In this document: positions 37,796-46,888 of the stretch, one piece after another | Layout of the letters: each line of letters opens with the position of its first letter | Position numbering within the stretch: position 1 is the stretch's first letter | NCBI RefSeq assembly: GCF_024498135.1 | Contig: NZ_JANHOH010000001.1 | Span: 2,170,001 to 2,234,000 of the forward strand | Direction of reading: 5' to 3' | Source of the DNA: Mucilaginibacter aquariorum | Lineage (GTDB): Bacteria > Bacteroidota > Bacteroidia > Sphingobacteriales > Sphingobacteriaceae | Length of the DNA stretch: 64,000 nt | Program-made: the position numbers and the translations under genes | Notes under the pieces: generated by a model | Told to the model about the DNA's origin: nothing | The model's input: only the letters and a program-made list of their open reading frames with translations | The model's database searches: none

Positions 37796-38452
37796 ATGAA
37801 AAAGATACTTGTATTATTTAGTCTGGTACTGTTTGTAACAGCAGGCTTTGCACAAAGCCCTTTAAAACCGGTTAAGATTGATAGCCTGGTTACCATTTCG
37901 TTACCCAAAAAGTACACAAAGAAAGATACGCTCGGCCAATCCATTTACTCGGGAAACGCCCAATATGGTTACATGGTGGTTATTCGTGCCCCAAACGCCA
38001 ATAACAATCAGCCACTTAGTAAAGAGCGCGACCTGAACAAGGTTCTGCAGGATTATATAACGGGCATTAAAGGCCAATCTGAAGGCAGCACCCAAAATGT
38101 GCGCGATACCACCATTGGGCACCTTAAAGCGAAAACCTTTACATTGGAAACCGACGAAGGTGCGGGTAAACAACTCCGTAATTTTATAATTATTTATACC
38201 CAGGATGTAACCTACACTTTTGAGTATTATTACGAAGAGTTAAGGAAAGATGTAGTAAAGGATGAATATAAAGCATTCTCAAGCTCTATAAAACTTTCGC
38301 AGGAACTGAAGCGTACCGATCAGTACCTCTCTAACAAAAAGGGTTTATCGCCTACTTTAAAATTAGCTTTGTATGGCGGTATACCTGTTATTATTCTTAT
38401 TGTAATATTAATACTCCGCAGGAAAAAGAAAAAAGAACAAGAGCATCATTAA
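37796..38452 (+). CDS. Exported membrane-anchored protein of unknown function
   Basis: 218 residues: signal peptide (MKKILVLFSLVLFVTAGFAQ), a soluble domain of about 160 residues (SLPKKYTKKDTLGQSIYSG, KAKTFTLETDEGAGKQLRNF, YTFEYYYEELRKDVVKDEYK) and a C-terminal helix (about 190-208) followed by a basic HH-ending tail. The layout suggests a periplasmic domain tethered to the inner membrane. The central part recalls DUF-type domains with a conserved YTF...Y element, but I do not recognise a named family. Its stop overlaps the convergent PAP2 stop by 4 bp. Confidence 0.75.
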   Translation: MKKILVLFSLVLFVTAGFAQSPLKPVKIDSLVTISLPKKYTKKDTLGQSIYSGNAQYGYMVVIRAPNANNNQPLSKERDLNKVLQDYITGIKGQSEGSTQNVRDTTIGHLKAKTFTLETDEGAGKQLRNFIIIYTQDVTYTFEYYYEELRKDVVKDEYKAFSSSIKLSQELKRTDQYLSNKKGLSPTLKLALYGGIPVIILIVILILRRKKKKEQEHH

Positions 38453-39108
38453 GCCCTTTTCAGCAGCCCCTGGTTCCATCGGGGGCTGTTTATAAATTCC
38501 TTACGGTCAATGTAGCTTAACCATATCACGGTTATCAGCACCCCAACAACAGACCCTACCGTTACATCCTCAAAAAAGTGCTGGCTTAAGTACATACGCG
38601 AGTAACCAACCATTAAGGCTACAAAAAACAACACCGCCCCCCAAGCCTTATTTTTAGCCAGATAAGTGATTACCACACCCGCCGAAAACGCGGTTACCGT
38701 ATGCCCTGATGGGAAGCTGTGAACTGATAATATGTACAGATCTTTCACAAAATGGATCTTATCTAACTGGTTGCCGAAATACACTTTTGGCCGTGGCATA
38801 TCAAAGCTATACTTTAATATTTGAGCCGTTAAAGCGGTTAAGGCATAACTTGTTATCATTAAAAAAGCAGCGCGATAGTTAAACAATACTAATATTACGG
38901 AAAGCGCTATAACCGTTAAGCCGTCGCCAATATGGGTGATATAAGGTTCAACACTATCCGCAAAATCGCTGTGAATGCCATTTACCGCGAAGTAGATCTG
39001 CGACCGGGTAAACAGGAGTTTTATAACAAGGCTGGCACACAGGACAAGTATATAGGGAATAAAAAGGTAACGTATTTTGTACAAAACATCTTTTGCGCCT
39101 GCATTCAT
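38449..39108 (-). CDS. PAP2 family phosphatase
   Basis: 219 residues with six predicted helices. The three-part acid phosphatase site is visible: K-x6-RP-like SFDMPRPK, then PSGHT, then SRMYLSQHFFEDV (SRxxxxxHxxxD). These enzymes dephosphorylate phosphatidic acid, undecaprenyl diphosphate or related lipids at the membrane. The first motif lacks the canonical Lys spacing, being K...RP with a stretch of Tyr/Ser before it. Convergent with the gene at 37796. Confidence 0.9.
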   Translation of the reverse strand: MNAGAKDVLYKIRYLFIPYILVLCASLVIKLLFTRSQIYFAVNGIHSDFADSVEPYITHIGDGLTVIALSVILVLFNYRAAFLMITSYALTALTAQILKYSFDMPRPKVYFGNQLDKIHFVKDLYILSVHSFPSGHTVTAFSAGVVITYLAKNKAWGAVLFFVALMVGYSRMYLSQHFFEDVTVGSVVGVLITVIWLSYIDRKEFINSPRWNQGLLKRA

Positions 39109-39187
39109 CAGCGCAAAGTAAGCATATAGTTTTTCAATGCAAAAAAATGGTTATGTTTGGTTTTGAAAGATTAACTGACCATACTAC

Positions 39188-40906
39188 ATGTCGAAAAGTA
39201 TATTTAGGAGAAAATCTGTTTCTAAAATTTTAGCTGATGTTGCCAGCGGTTTTAGTGACAGTGAACACCCGGGCACCGTATCCCAGCTCGAAAAAGCATT
39301 AAACGTAAAAGACCTTACCCTGATGGGTATAGCCGCCGTGGTTGGCGCGGGTATATTCTCCACTATCGGCGAAGCCTCCTTTCAGGGCGGACCAGGCGTA
39401 AGCATCTTATTTGTTATTACAGCTATTACCTGCGGATTTTCTGCTTTATGCTATGCCGAATTCGCATCCCGGATACCGGTGGCAGGTAGTGCATATACTT
39501 ACGCCTATGCATCATTTGGTGAGTTGATAGCCTGGATAATAGGCTGGGATTTGCTGATGGAATACGCCATAGGCAACATCGCGGTAGCCATATCATGGAG
39601 CGAATATTTTGTGAACCTGCTGGAAGGTTTCAACATACATATGCCAACGTTTTTAACCATGGATTACTTCTCGGCCTTTACCGCGCACGAGAAGATCCAG
39701 GAGCTTACGGCCAGTGGCCACGTTGCCGATATTACCGACCGGATGCGCATTGCAGCATCGGCATGGGCAACTGCCCCGGGCAGCGGCGATATAAAATTCA
39801 TAGCCAACATACCCGCGCTGGCTATTGTATTTGTAATAACCTACCTGGTTTATATTGGTATCCGCGAAACTAAAAAGGCTACCAACGCTATGGTTTATTT
39901 GAAGATAGCCATTGTAATAGCCGTAATAGTGATAGGCTTTTTTTACGTTACACCTGCCAACTGGCACCCATTTTTACCAAACGGTTTTAGCGGGGTGATG
40001 AAAGGTGTATCGGGCGTATTCTTTGCTTATATCGGGTTTGATGCCATATCAACCACCGCCGAGGAATGCCAGAACCCACAAAAGGATCTGCCTCGCGGTA
40101 TGATCTACTCATTGGTGATCTGTACCGTTTTATACATACTGATAGCATTGGTTTTAACGGGCATGGTTAGCTATAAAGACCTTAGGGTTGGCGACCCACT
40201 GGCTTATGTATTTGCCAAGGTTGGGTTAAAAAACATTAGCTATGTTATTTCTATCAGCGCGGTTATTGCTACTGCCAGTGTATTGCTGATATTCCAATTG
40301 GGCCAGCCACGGATCTGGATGAGCATGAGCCGCGACGGTTTGCTGCCAAAGGCATTTTCGCGCATCCACCCCAAATTCCGTACACCATCATTTGCTACTA
40401 TAGTTACCGGTTTTGTGGTAGCTATCCCGGCATTGTTCTTAAACCTTACCGAGGTTACCAACCTAACCAGTATCGGCACCTTATTCGCTTTTGTGTTGGT
40501 TTGCGGCGGCGTACTATTGTTACCACGTGAAGCTGCCGTTAAAGGCAAATTTCACTTACCGTATATTAATTCGCAATGGATAGTACCGGTGCTTTTTGTA
40601 GTGGGTGCTTACTTTTTCAGGAACAACATCATGAACCTGTTTAGCGGCACTGATCTGCACCACAAGTTCCCTTACTTTTTATTCATACTGCTATCAGCAA
40701 CTTTAGCTGTACTGGCATTTATTAAGAAACTATCACTGATACCGGTATTAGGGCTTGTAAGCTGCTTTTACTTAATGGCCGAGCTGGAATATGAAAGCTG
40801 GATCCGTTTCCTGGGATGGCTTGTAATTGGCCTTGTTATTTACTTTAGCTACGGTTACAAACATAGTATACTGGGCAAACCAGAGAACGCTCATTTAAAA
40901 AGATAG
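39188..40906 (+). CDS. Amino-acid permease (APC family)
   Basis: 572 residues with 12 or more helices. Typical APC features: GIAAVVGAGIFSTIGEAS in helix 1, a second helix block with GFSALCYAEFASRIPVAGSAYTYAYASFGE, FFAYIGFDAISTTAEECQNP (substrate site helix 6-type), and FQLGQPRIWMSMSRDGLLP. Most like the cationic amino-acid (CAT/YfnA) group. A central insert (about 160-200, TMDYFSAFTAHEKIQELTAS) is also seen in related Bacteroidota permeases. Single-gene unit followed by repeats. Confidence 0.92.
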   Translation: MSKSIFRRKSVSKILADVASGFSDSEHPGTVSQLEKALNVKDLTLMGIAAVVGAGIFSTIGEASFQGGPGVSILFVITAITCGFSALCYAEFASRIPVAGSAYTYAYASFGELIAWIIGWDLLMEYAIGNIAVAISWSEYFVNLLEGFNIHMPTFLTMDYFSAFTAHEKIQELTASGHVADITDRMRIAASAWATAPGSGDIKFIANIPALAIVFVITYLVYIGIRETKKATNAMVYLKIAIVIAVIVIGFFYVTPANWHPFLPNGFSGVMKGVSGVFFAYIGFDAISTTAEECQNPQKDLPRGMIYSLVICTVLYILIALVLTGMVSYKDLRVGDPLAYVFAKVGLKNISYVISISAVIATASVLLIFQLGQPRIWMSMSRDGLLPKAFSRIHPKFRTPSFATIVTGFVVAIPALFLNLTEVTNLTSIGTLFAFVLVCGGVLLLPREAAVKGKFHLPYINSQWIVPVLFVVGAYFFRNNIMNLFSGTDLHHKFPYFLFILLSATLAVLAFIKKLSLIPVLGLVSCFYLMAELEYESWIRFLGWLVIGLVIYFSYGYKHSILGKPENAHLKR

Positions 40907-40916
40907 ATTCATTGTT

Positions 40917-41154
40917 GGTGAGGACATCAAAGGTGTTCGGAAGAAACAAAATAACGCGCAGCCTCCGGATTTTGGCTAAAGCCTTATGCGTCTTTGTTTG
41001 TAATCCGTTGGCTGAAGCCAACGGCAATGATCTGTAATAGTGATTCTTTTAATTTCTAATTCATTGCCGTCCCATTTATGGGACGGATAGCGAGGATAGA
41101 AATGGGCTTTAGCCCAAACTCTAATCTTCCGAATACTTATGGTGAGGACATCAA
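40917..41154. mobile_element. MITE-like element with 12-bp inverted ends and 14-bp flanking direct repeats
   Basis: GGTGAGGACATCAA is present exactly at 40917-40930 and 41141-41154. Just inside, GTGTTCGGAAGA (from 40933) and TCTTCCGAATAC (to 41136) form 12-bp inverted ends with one mismatch. Between lie smaller palindromes (GTTGGCTGAAGCCAACGGCA, GTCCCATTTATGGGACGG). The ends suggest insertion with target duplication; no protein is encoded. Confidence 0.65.
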
Positions 41155-41179
41155 CAATCTAAAAATATTCTTAATACCC

Positions 41180-41206
41180 AATGCCGGTGTCCCCACCGGC
41201 ATTTTC
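41180..41206 (+). terminator. Hairpin AATGCCGGTG-TCC-CCACCGGCATTTT
   Basis: A perfect stem followed by a short T-run, 270 bp after the permease stop; a plausible distal terminator for readthrough from the permease. Confidence 0.7.
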
Positions 41207-41397
41207 TGTTTAACTCCTAATATCTACCTGCCCTTATCATGCAACAGCGAAATGTTGCGATGGGTATAAAAATTCATTGCTATGAATACCGCGCTTGTCA
41301 TCCTATGTTTGTTGTTATTATATTAATGGCGGCAGTACTTTGTCAGTAGCTAAATATTAAGTATTTGATTATCAAATATTTATTCAAATCAACGCTC

Positions 41398-41413
41398 GTT
41401 CACGGCCGTGAAC
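41398..41413. promoter_or_regulatory. Perfect 16-bp palindrome GTTCACGGCCGTGAAC
   Basis: Perfect dyad in an AT-rich gap, with a partial direct repeat GTGAACG just after it. It lies between two converging genes, so it is not in a promoter; a protein-binding site or simply a GC-rich hairpin are both possible. Confidence 0.35.
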
Positions 41414-41421
41414 GTGAACGC

Positions 41422-41454
41422 TAAAAGGGTGTCTGGCTAAGCCAAACACCCTTT
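41422..41454 (-). terminator. Terminator after the kup pair
   Basis: AAAGGGTGTCTGGC and GCCAAACACCCTTT form a stem with one mismatch around a TAA loop. The minus-strand reading ends in CACCCTTTTAG, about 30 bp after the kup stop. Confidence 0.85.
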
Positions 41455-41483
41455 AATATTTCAAAAGATTGTATTTTAATATT

Positions 41484-43442
41484 TTAAACTCTCTTTATAT
41501 TCACACTATCCGGCGAGGTAAGCACCAATGGTACTTTTTCTACCGTAACAAAACTCAGGTCGAGACCAAAGTTGCGTTCTTCCGAGAGACTGATCTTTTT
41601 AAGTTCTTTATAGATAAACATAATTATCTGCTCGTAAAATGAAAGGTTATGCGAGCGCGACAATACCTTCTCTATCACCACAAACCTAAAATCGCCAACA
41701 ATTTTATGCTTGTTTAATGATTTATAGGTGCTGGTAATATCTATTTCGCCGTTCTTCACCAAATCTTCCACTACCTTACGGAACAGTAGGTTTATCTGTT
41801 GTTCTACCCTAAAGCCAAGTTTAAAGTCGATACGGATCAATTTACCCGGCACTAAAAAGTCTACCTCGTATTCGCTTTTGTATGGTTCATCCACCACATC
41901 AACGTGCACCAGCCAATACACATCGGCTCGTTTGGGCTGCTTTTGCAGTATGGAATAAATGATCTTTGATTCTATCTCCGAATTAAAATTCGCGCTTGTT
42001 AAGTAAACCAGCTGCGAGGCGTATTTGGGTACCGTTTCATCCTCGCTCATTTCTTTGATAATATTGAAATAATCGTCAATCTCAATAAACTTAACATAAC
42101 GGTTCTTAATACGGCGTGCTATATGCCAGGCCCACATAATGGTAAATAATATCAGGCCTATTGATAGCGTGAACCAGCCGCCTTCCAAAAACTTATGCAA
42201 GTTACCTACCAGGAAAATGCCCTCTATAAGCAGGTAAACTGCTAAAAATATTCCGATTAAATAGGTTGGTATTTTTTTTCGCTGCAGGTATTTTGATACA
42301 AGTATGGTGGTCATCAGCATGGCTACGGTAATACTTAACCCATAAGCCGCCTGCATTTTAGCCTCGTGGCGAAACAAGAGTACTACACCGATACAACCAA
42401 AACAAAGCAACCAGTTAACACTTGGCACATATAACTGCCCTTTTTGTTCTGACGGATAATTGATCCTCACCTTTGGCCATAAGTTTAATCTAACGGCTTC
42501 TGCTATCAATGTAAACGAACCCGAAATTAATGCCTGGCTGGCAATAACCGCCGCAAGGGTTGCTATACCAATGCCAAATATCAGGAACCACTCGGGCATT
42601 ATTTTATAGAAGGGGTTGTTAACACTTAGGTCGATAGACTGGCCGGTGTGTTGCAGCAACCAAACCGCCTGGCCCAGGTAATTAAGGATAAGGCAGGTTT
42701 TTACATAGATCCAGCTTATCTGGATGTTTTTTCGACCGCAGTGCCCCAGGTCGGAGTATAAAGCCTCGGCCCCGGTAGTACACAAGAAAACTGCTCCCAA
42801 TATAATAAAGGCGTTATAATCACTGGTTAATAGCTGATAGGCGTAATAAGGGTTAAGCGCTTTTAATATCATAGGCATTTTCACAATGTAGCTAACCCCC
42901 AATACGCCCATCATGGTAAACCATATAAACATCATTGGCCCAAATGCCTTCCCTACCAGCGACGTACCAAACTGCTGAATAATAAATAGTACAGCTATAA
43001 TGGCAATAACTATTTGTACAGTTGGCAAATGCGGGTAATAGGCAGTTAACCCTTCAATGGCTGATGATATGGTAATTGGCGGCGTTATGATACCATCGGC
43101 AAGTAACGCGCAGCCACCTAATATTGCGGGTATAATTAGCCATTTAGCTTTACGGCGTACTAAAGAGAAAAGCGAGAATATCCCACCCTCACCCTTGTTA
43201 TCTGCCCGTAACGTTATCACCACATATTTTAAAGTAGTTTGCAATGTTAGCGTCCAAAAAATGAGGGAAACACCGCCAAGTACCAGGGTTTCTGATATAC
43301 GCTGCGAAAAGTTAGTATGCTCTAAGCCTACAATGGCTTTAAATACGTATAAAGGTGATGTTCCAATATCACCATAAATTATTCCTAAACTGATTAACAA
43401 CCCGGCGCCTGTTAATTTTTGCAGATCTTTTTGATTTGACAC
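41484..43442 (-). CDS. kup: KUP/HAK-type potassium transporter, downstream copy
   Basis: 652 residues from GTG 43442; a TTG at 43469 gives nine more residues, but alignment with the upstream paralogue (SNxKDLQKL at both starts) fits the GTG. Twelve helices are followed by a cytoplasmic domain of about 190 residues. Family motifs: GIIYGDIGTSPLYVFK, EGGIFSLFSLVRR, GTTGAEALYSDLGHCG and FGLDLSFVTVEKVPL near the C-terminus. It imports potassium by proton symport. Tandem with the gene at 43505, 62 bp away, same strand. Confidence 0.93.
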   Translation of the reverse strand: MSNQKDLQKLTGAGLLISLGIIYGDIGTSPLYVFKAIVGLEHTNFSQRISETLVLGGVSLIFWTLTLQTTLKYVVITLRADNKGEGGIFSLFSLVRRKAKWLIIPAILGGCALLADGIITPPITISSAIEGLTAYYPHLPTVQIVIAIIAVLFIIQQFGTSLVGKAFGPMMFIWFTMMGVLGVSYIVKMPMILKALNPYYAYQLLTSDYNAFIILGAVFLCTTGAEALYSDLGHCGRKNIQISWIYVKTCLILNYLGQAVWLLQHTGQSIDLSVNNPFYKIMPEWFLIFGIGIATLAAVIASQALISGSFTLIAEAVRLNLWPKVRINYPSEQKGQLYVPSVNWLLCFGCIGVVLLFRHEAKMQAAYGLSITVAMLMTTILVSKYLQRKKIPTYLIGIFLAVYLLIEGIFLVGNLHKFLEGGWFTLSIGLILFTIMWAWHIARRIKNRYVKFIEIDDYFNIIKEMSEDETVPKYASQLVYLTSANFNSEIESKIIYSILQKQPKRADVYWLVHVDVVDEPYKSEYEVDFLVPGKLIRIDFKLGFRVEQQINLLFRKVVEDLVKNGEIDITSTYKSLNKHKIVGDFRFVVIEKVLSRSHNLSFYEQIIMFIYKELKKISLSEERNFGLDLSFVTVEKVPLVLTSPDSVNIKRV

Positions 43443-43504
43443 GATATTAATTATTTTATTATCCAGCAAAAGAGCCTGATCTTATAACCAAGCCCTTTTG
43501 TTTA

Positions 43505-45460
43505 TTATGATGTTGCATCAACCCGGTGTATTTCTACACTATCAGGCGATGTAAGCATTAACGGTACTTTTTCCACGGTAACAAAGCTTAAGTCGAGGCC
43601 AAAGTTACGCTCTTCTGATAAACTTACCTTTTTTAATTGCACATATACAAACATGATAAAACGCTCGTACAGCGACAGGTTATGTGAACGCGACAAAACC
43701 TTCTCTATTACTACAAACCTAAAATCACCCACTATTTTGTGTTTGTGTAACGATTCGTACCTGCTGGTGATGTCTACCTCACCGTTTTTTACCAGGTCTT
43801 CCACTACTTTTCTAAACAGCAGGTTTATTTGCTGCTCTACACGGAACCCTAATTTAAAGTCGATACGGATCAGTTTACCCGGTATTAAAAAATCAACTTC
43901 ATAATCGCGTTTGTAAGGTTCATCCACCACATCTACATGTACCAGCCAGTAAACGTCGGCACGTTTGGGTTTCTTTTGAAGTATCGAGTAAATAATTTTT
44001 GATTCTATCTCTGAGTTAAAGTTAGCGCTTGTCATGTAAACCAGCTGCGACGCGTACTTAGGAACCGTTTGGTCGTCGCTCATCTCTTTAATGATGCTGA
44101 AATAATCGTCTATCTCAATAAACTTAACGTAACGGTTTTTGATCTTTCGGGCGGTATGCCATGCCCACATTACAATAAACAATACCACACCTATTGATAG
44201 TGTGAACCAGCCGCCATCTATAAATTTATGCAGGTTACCTAATAAAAACGCCCCCTCTATAATAAGATACATGGTAAAAAACATAGCGATAATGTAGCCC
44301 GGTACCTTTTTCCTCCTTAAAAAATTAGAGATGAGTATGGTGGTCATCAACATGGCTACGGTTATACTAAGGCCGTAAGCCGCTTCCATAGCTTCCGATT
44401 TTTTAAACAGCCACATTACACCTATACAACCGGCAAACAAGACCCAGTTTATACTGGGTACATATAGCTGGCCCTTAGAGTCGCTTGGATATACTATTTT
44501 AACCTTGGGCCATAAGTTAAGCCTTACTGCTTCGGCAATTAAGGTAAATGAGCTTGATATTACAGCCTGGCAGGCTATAATAGCCGCTACTGTAGCTATA
44601 CCAATACCAAATATTAAAAACCACGACGGCATTATCTGGTAAAACGGATTAAACACATTCAGGTCGATATCGCCCCTGCCATTACGTTGTAATAGCCAAA
44701 CTGCCTGTCCAAAGTAGTTTAATAATAAGCATGGCTTTACATATAACCAGGTGCCCCTGATATTTGGCCGCCCGCAATGGCCCAGGTCAGAGTATAAGGC
44801 CTCGGCCCCGGTAGTACACAGGAAAACCGCACCCAAAATAACAAACGCATTATAATCACTGCTCAGCAGCTGGTAAGCATAATAAGGGTTTATTCCTTTT
44901 AATATGGATGGCATTTGAACAATGTAGCTAATGCCTAAAACGCCCATCATGGTAAACCACAGGAACATGATAGGGCCAAATGCCTTGCCCACTATTGACG
45001 AGCCGTATTGCTGTATAAAAAATAAAAAGGTAATAATACCCACAACTATATAAAACGTAGGCAGGTTATCATACCGCGAGCTTAAACCTTCAATAGCCGC
45101 GGATATAGTAATGGGGGGCGTAATAATACCATCGGCCAGTAAAGCGCAGCCACCTATAATTGCGGGGACAACCAGCCATTTGGCCCGGCGCCGGACTAGC
45201 GAAAACAGCGAGAAAACGCCGCCCTCACCTTTGTTATCGGCCCGTAAAGTAATTACAACGTATTTAAGGGTAGTTTGCAGGGTAAGTGTCCAAAAAATAA
45301 GAGACACCCCGCCAAGCACCAAAGTTTCTGAAATTTTGTTTGTGCCAATGATAGCTTTAAAAACATACAAAGGTGATGTACCTATATCACCGTAGATTAT
45401 TCCTAAACTAATAAGCAGCCCGGAGGCTGATAGTTTCTGCAGGTCTTTATGATTTGACAC
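43505..45460 (-). CDS. kup: KUP/HAK-type potassium transporter, upstream copy
   Basis: 651 residues from GTG 45460 (MSNHKDLQKL). It is highly similar to the downstream copy over the whole length, including the cytoplasmic domain (both have NFGLDLSFVTVEKVPL), with clearer differences around residues 28-35, 150-160 and 250-270. Tandem duplication is the simplest explanation. The two copies probably share a transcript ended by the hairpin at 41422. Confidence 0.93.
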   Translation of the reverse strand: MSNHKDLQKLSASGLLISLGIIYGDIGTSPLYVFKAIIGTNKISETLVLGGVSLIFWTLTLQTTLKYVVITLRADNKGEGGVFSLFSLVRRRAKWLVVPAIIGGCALLADGIITPPITISAAIEGLSSRYDNLPTFYIVVGIITFLFFIQQYGSSIVGKAFGPIMFLWFTMMGVLGISYIVQMPSILKGINPYYAYQLLSSDYNAFVILGAVFLCTTGAEALYSDLGHCGRPNIRGTWLYVKPCLLLNYFGQAVWLLQRNGRGDIDLNVFNPFYQIMPSWFLIFGIGIATVAAIIACQAVISSSFTLIAEAVRLNLWPKVKIVYPSDSKGQLYVPSINWVLFAGCIGVMWLFKKSEAMEAAYGLSITVAMLMTTILISNFLRRKKVPGYIIAMFFTMYLIIEGAFLLGNLHKFIDGGWFTLSIGVVLFIVMWAWHTARKIKNRYVKFIEIDDYFSIIKEMSDDQTVPKYASQLVYMTSANFNSEIESKIIYSILQKKPKRADVYWLVHVDVVDEPYKRDYEVDFLIPGKLIRIDFKLGFRVEQQINLLFRKVVEDLVKNGEVDITSRYESLHKHKIVGDFRFVVIEKVLSRSHNLSLYERFIMFVYVQLKKVSLSEERNFGLDLSFVTVEKVPLMLTSPDSVEIHRVDATS

Positions 45461-45622
45461 TCTAATTTAAAAAGGATACAAAACTATTAAAAAAATCCAT
45501 TTACAACTTAAACTATAATGAATCGTATAAGTCAGATATTAAACTAATAAAAACGTATTTTGTTAAAATTTGTTAAAACTATTTAATAAATTCAAACAAT
45601 ATCAATTGATGAGCGCATTATT

Positions 45623-45632
45623 TATACTTTTG
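45623..45632 (+). promoter_or_regulatory. Probable -7 promoter box TATACTTTTG
   Basis: A TAnnTTTG-like box (one extra T) 16 bp upstream of the ATG at 45649, with TTG at 45606 in a plausible -33 position. Confidence 0.4.
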
Positions 45633-45648
45633 CAAAGAATATTTTAAT

Positions 45649-46155
45649 ATGGGTCGAAAATCTACTTTTGTTAATTCCTGGTTTACTGTAATTGTATTGG
45701 CAATAGCGGTGAATTTTGCGTTTGCGAAAGGAGTTGCCGCGCAAAAAAGCGATACAGTTTATATTAAAACGCTAAAAACCAAGTCTTCGAAGACATCATA
45801 TCTTAAAAACGGCTTGCATTTGGCACTACCACCATTAAAGCCGAATGCTGTTTCGACCGCTAAAATAAACCTTGCCCGGCCGGATGATAAGCTGTTAACC
45901 AACGTACAGGTATTTCCAAACCCGGTAACAGATCAGGTAATTAATGTTAAGTATACCGTTTCCCGCAATGCATATGTCAACGTAAATGTGATGGATGTTT
46001 TGGGTAACAATGTACTTACCCTGCTTTCGCAAAGGGTTGATTTTGGCGATCAAAGTATCAGGTATGACATCACCAACAAACTATCACGTGGTTTTTACTT
46101 TGTTAGGATAGTAGTTGGTACCGAATCGGTAAACAAAAGGATCTCGGTTCTTTAA
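45649..46155 (+). CDS. T9SS C-terminal-tail-only secreted protein
   Basis: 168 residues: an unusual N-terminus with a late signal peptide (MGRKSTFVNSWFTVIVLAIA..., cleavage near 32), a basic/Ser-rich linker to about 82, then a type IX secretion sorting domain (about 86-168) with VQVFPNPVTDQVINVKYTV, NVNVMDVLGNNV and a C-terminal VNKRISVL. There is almost no cargo between signal and tail. T9SS tails direct export through the outer membrane and cleavage, so a tail-only protein is unexpected. It is alone in its transcription unit. Confidence 0.82.
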   Translation: MGRKSTFVNSWFTVIVLAIAVNFAFAKGVAAQKSDTVYIKTLKTKSSKTSYLKNGLHLALPPLKPNAVSTAKINLARPDDKLLTNVQVFPNPVTDQVINVKYTVSRNAYVNVNVMDVLGNNVLTLLSQRVDFGDQSIRYDITNKLSRGFYFVRIVVGTESVNKRISVL

Positions 46156-46174
46156 TCCCCCCATATCTGTTATA

Positions 46175-46194
46175 AGACGCGAAGTATCGCGCCT
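46175..46194. repeat. AGACGCGA palindrome (relative of the terminator at 15494)
   Basis: AGACGCGA, an AGTA loop and TCGCGCCT with one mismatch, 20 bp after the T9SS-tail gene. No T-run, so it may be a repeat without terminator function. Confidence 0.5.
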
Positions 46195-46249
46195 CTACGT
46201 GGGGCTCTCTTAAATTTAACTTTTCCCTTTTCTTCGGCTATATAATTTT

Positions 46250-46257
46250 TAGCTTTG
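46250..46257 (+). promoter_or_regulatory. -7 promoter box TAGCTTTG
   Basis: Exact TAnnTTTG box, 19 bp before the ATG at 46277, at a normal distance. No clear -33 box. Confidence 0.45.
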
Positions 46258-46276
46258 GCGTTATTCCATTCACTAT

Positions 46277-46888
46277 ATGAAAATAATAGCCATTGGCCGC
46301 AACTATGCCGAGCATGCCAAAGAATTAAATAACCCGGTGCCTACCACGCCGGTGATATTCATGAAACCGGACACTGCCCTGCTTAAGGACAACAAACCTT
46401 TTTACCACCCCGAATTTTCGCAGGATATACACCACGAAATTGAAATAGTATTAAAGGTGAGCAAAGAAGGCAAGCATATTAATGAGAAATTCGCGGCAAG
46501 CTATTTTGAAGAAATTGCCCTTGGGATAGATTTCACCGCACGCGACATTCAATTGAAACATAAAGAAAAGGGCCTGCCCTGGGAGCTTGCAAAGGCGTTT
46601 GACAATTCGGCCCCGGTAAGTAACTTTTTGCCGAAAGCCAAATTTGCCGATCTATATAATGTAAGCTTTAATCTGGATATTAACGGCAAAACCCGCCAGC
46701 AAGGAAACACCAAAGACCTGCTTTTTTCGTTTGAACGTATCATTGCCTTTGTATCCCAATATATCACCCTAAAAAAAGGCGACCTTATTTTTACCGGCAC
46801 CCCCGAAGGTGTGGGTAAAGTACAGGTAGGCGACAGATTGGAAGGATTTTTGGAGGGTGAGAAGCTTTTAGATTTTTATGTTAAATAA
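46277..46888 (+). CDS. Fumarylacetoacetate hydrolase family protein
   Basis: 203 residues, the short FAH-domain length. Motifs: IGRNYAEHAKELNN, FMKPDTALL, the metal ligands in HHEIEIVLKV and GIDFTARDIQ, and GDLIFTGTPEGVG. It probably hydrolyses or decarboxylates a beta-keto acid with a divalent metal (oxaloacetate decarboxylase or acylpyruvase type). The next frame opens inside its stop. Confidence 0.92.
   Translation: MKIIAIGRNYAEHAKELNNPVPTTPVIFMKPDTALLKDNKPFYHPEFSQDIHHEIEIVLKVSKEGKHINEKFAASYFEEIALGIDFTARDIQLKHKEKGLPWELAKAFDNSAPVSNFLPKAKFADLYNVSFNLDINGKTRQQGNTKDLLFSFERIIAFVSQYITLKKGDLIFTGTPEGVGKVQVGDRLEGFLEGEKLLDFYVK

Larger units (their letters stand above)
40907..41483. other. Gene-free gap: MITE-like element, hairpins and palindromes
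   Basis: A repeat element bounded by 14-bp direct repeats (40917-41154), a terminator-like hairpin (41180-41206), a perfect palindrome (41398-41413) and the kup terminator (41422-41454) fill this 577-bp gap between convergent genes. No real gene is visible. Confidence 0.75.

Noticed and set aside
41078..41269. 63-codon frame after the permease gene
   Set aside because: Covers the MITE-like repeat end and a terminator hairpin; not gene-like.
45461..45648. Possible potassium-related riboswitch ahead of kup
   Set aside because: No conserved ydaO/kdp-type motif visible; only AT-rich leader with TTTGTTAAAA repeats.
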